A DNA stretch of 64,000 nucleotides. Origin: Benincasa hispida (lineage: Eukaryota > Streptophyta > Magnoliopsida > Cucurbitales > Cucurbitaceae). The stretch's first letter is position 1, and each line of letters opens with the position of its first letter. Positions 63,711-64,000 of this stretch are shown here, piece by piece. The translations under genes were made by a program, and so were the position numbers. The notes beneath the pieces are model-generated. The model ran no database searches. It was given only the letters and a program-made list of their open reading frames with translations, and had not been told where the DNA came from. The stretch covers positions 28,259,186 through 28,323,185 of the forward strand of contig NC_052350.1 of NCBI RefSeq assembly GCF_009727055.1, in the 5' to 3' direction.

Positions 63711-64000
63711 AATGTTTGTTCCTAGTAGATCGATTTTCGATAATATTTATTGTGTTAGGGGTTTGTGGAGTTATAAGGAGGGCAGAGGGAAGTCGCGTTG
63801 TGTGTTGAAGGTAGACCTTCAGAAGGTGTACGATTCGGTCAATTGAGATTTTATGTTTGGTGTGTTGCTGGCTATAGATATGCCCCTTCAGTTTGTTAGT
63901 TGGGTGAGGGCTTGTGTTACTTTGCCTACGTTCTTTACGATGATTAATGATTCCCTTGAGGGGGTTTTTTCTGGTAGGAAGGGGTTAAGACAGGAGAATC
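63711..64000 (+). pseudogene. LINE (L1-type) reverse transcriptase fragment, runs off the edge
   Basis: The plus strand reads FVPSRSIFDNIYCVRGL, then CVLKVDLQKVYDSVN, a TGA stop at about 63844-63846 in place of tryptophan, then DFMFGVLLAIDMPLQFVSWV and FSGRKGLRQ. These are the conserved blocks around the first catalytic aspartate (KVDLQKAYDSVNW) of plant non-LTR retrotransposon polymerases, up to the GLRQGDP motif, which is altered here. It continues beyond the window. The internal stop shows that it is dead. Confidence 0.85.

Noticed and set aside
1..64000. CRISPR array, bacterial operon or phage region
   Set aside because: Repeats are irregular and embedded in plant transposons. Introns, LTRs and plant protein families show a eukaryotic nuclear origin.
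1..64000. tRNA or rRNA genes
   Set aside because: I looked for tRNA-like A/B boxes and conserved rRNA words and found none I could support by eye. A covariance-model search would be decisive.

Overview
This is an AT-rich nuclear segment from a flowering plant. The evidence is one intact plant-type gene with 18 coding exons and GT-AG introns, a dense nest of plant transposon families (hAT, CACTA, Copia, Gypsy, LINE), and long poly-A/T tracts. Several short repeats resemble ones I associate with the cucumber family, so a cucurbit is my guess, but nothing here proves the species. Only about a fifth of the window is gene; the rest is transposon debris and unassignable AT-rich DNA.

Layout. 1-9280 is a nest of insertions. 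Two inverted copies of one LTR family meet at 554/555. They are followed by a Gypsy-like 3' LTR (2154-9280) that holds an approximately 2 kb LTR (2386-8967), which in turn holds a complete hAT element (3664-8239) with a dead transposase. 11806-20415 is a decayed Copia element whose pol frame is split by an approximately 2.6 kb probable solo LTR (16841-19457). 28032-36313 is a CACTA-like element that carries exon fragments of two unrelated host genes, a DeSI/PPPDE peptidase and a VAMP72 SNARE, and was later hit by two LTR insertions. 38700-49290 holds an RNase H fragment, miniature elements and a broken PPR gene. 50101-61951 (minus strand) is the only intact gene. It encodes the TPR subunit GTF3C3 of RNA polymerase III factor TFIIIC, and all exon phases join without a break to give 939 residues. 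A LINE reverse transcriptase runs off the right edge.

Two places (17397-17434 and 23988-24025) are not biology. They are perfect head-to-head Tn5 mosaic ends, the junction adapter of Nextera mate-pair libraries, left in the assembly. Sequence continuity across both, and across the single N at 30814, should not be trusted.

The genes do not form a pathway. GTF3C3 is an isolated housekeeping gene beside a transposon-rich interval. I found no convincing undescribed system; the most interesting biological object is the gene-fragment-carrying CACTA element.
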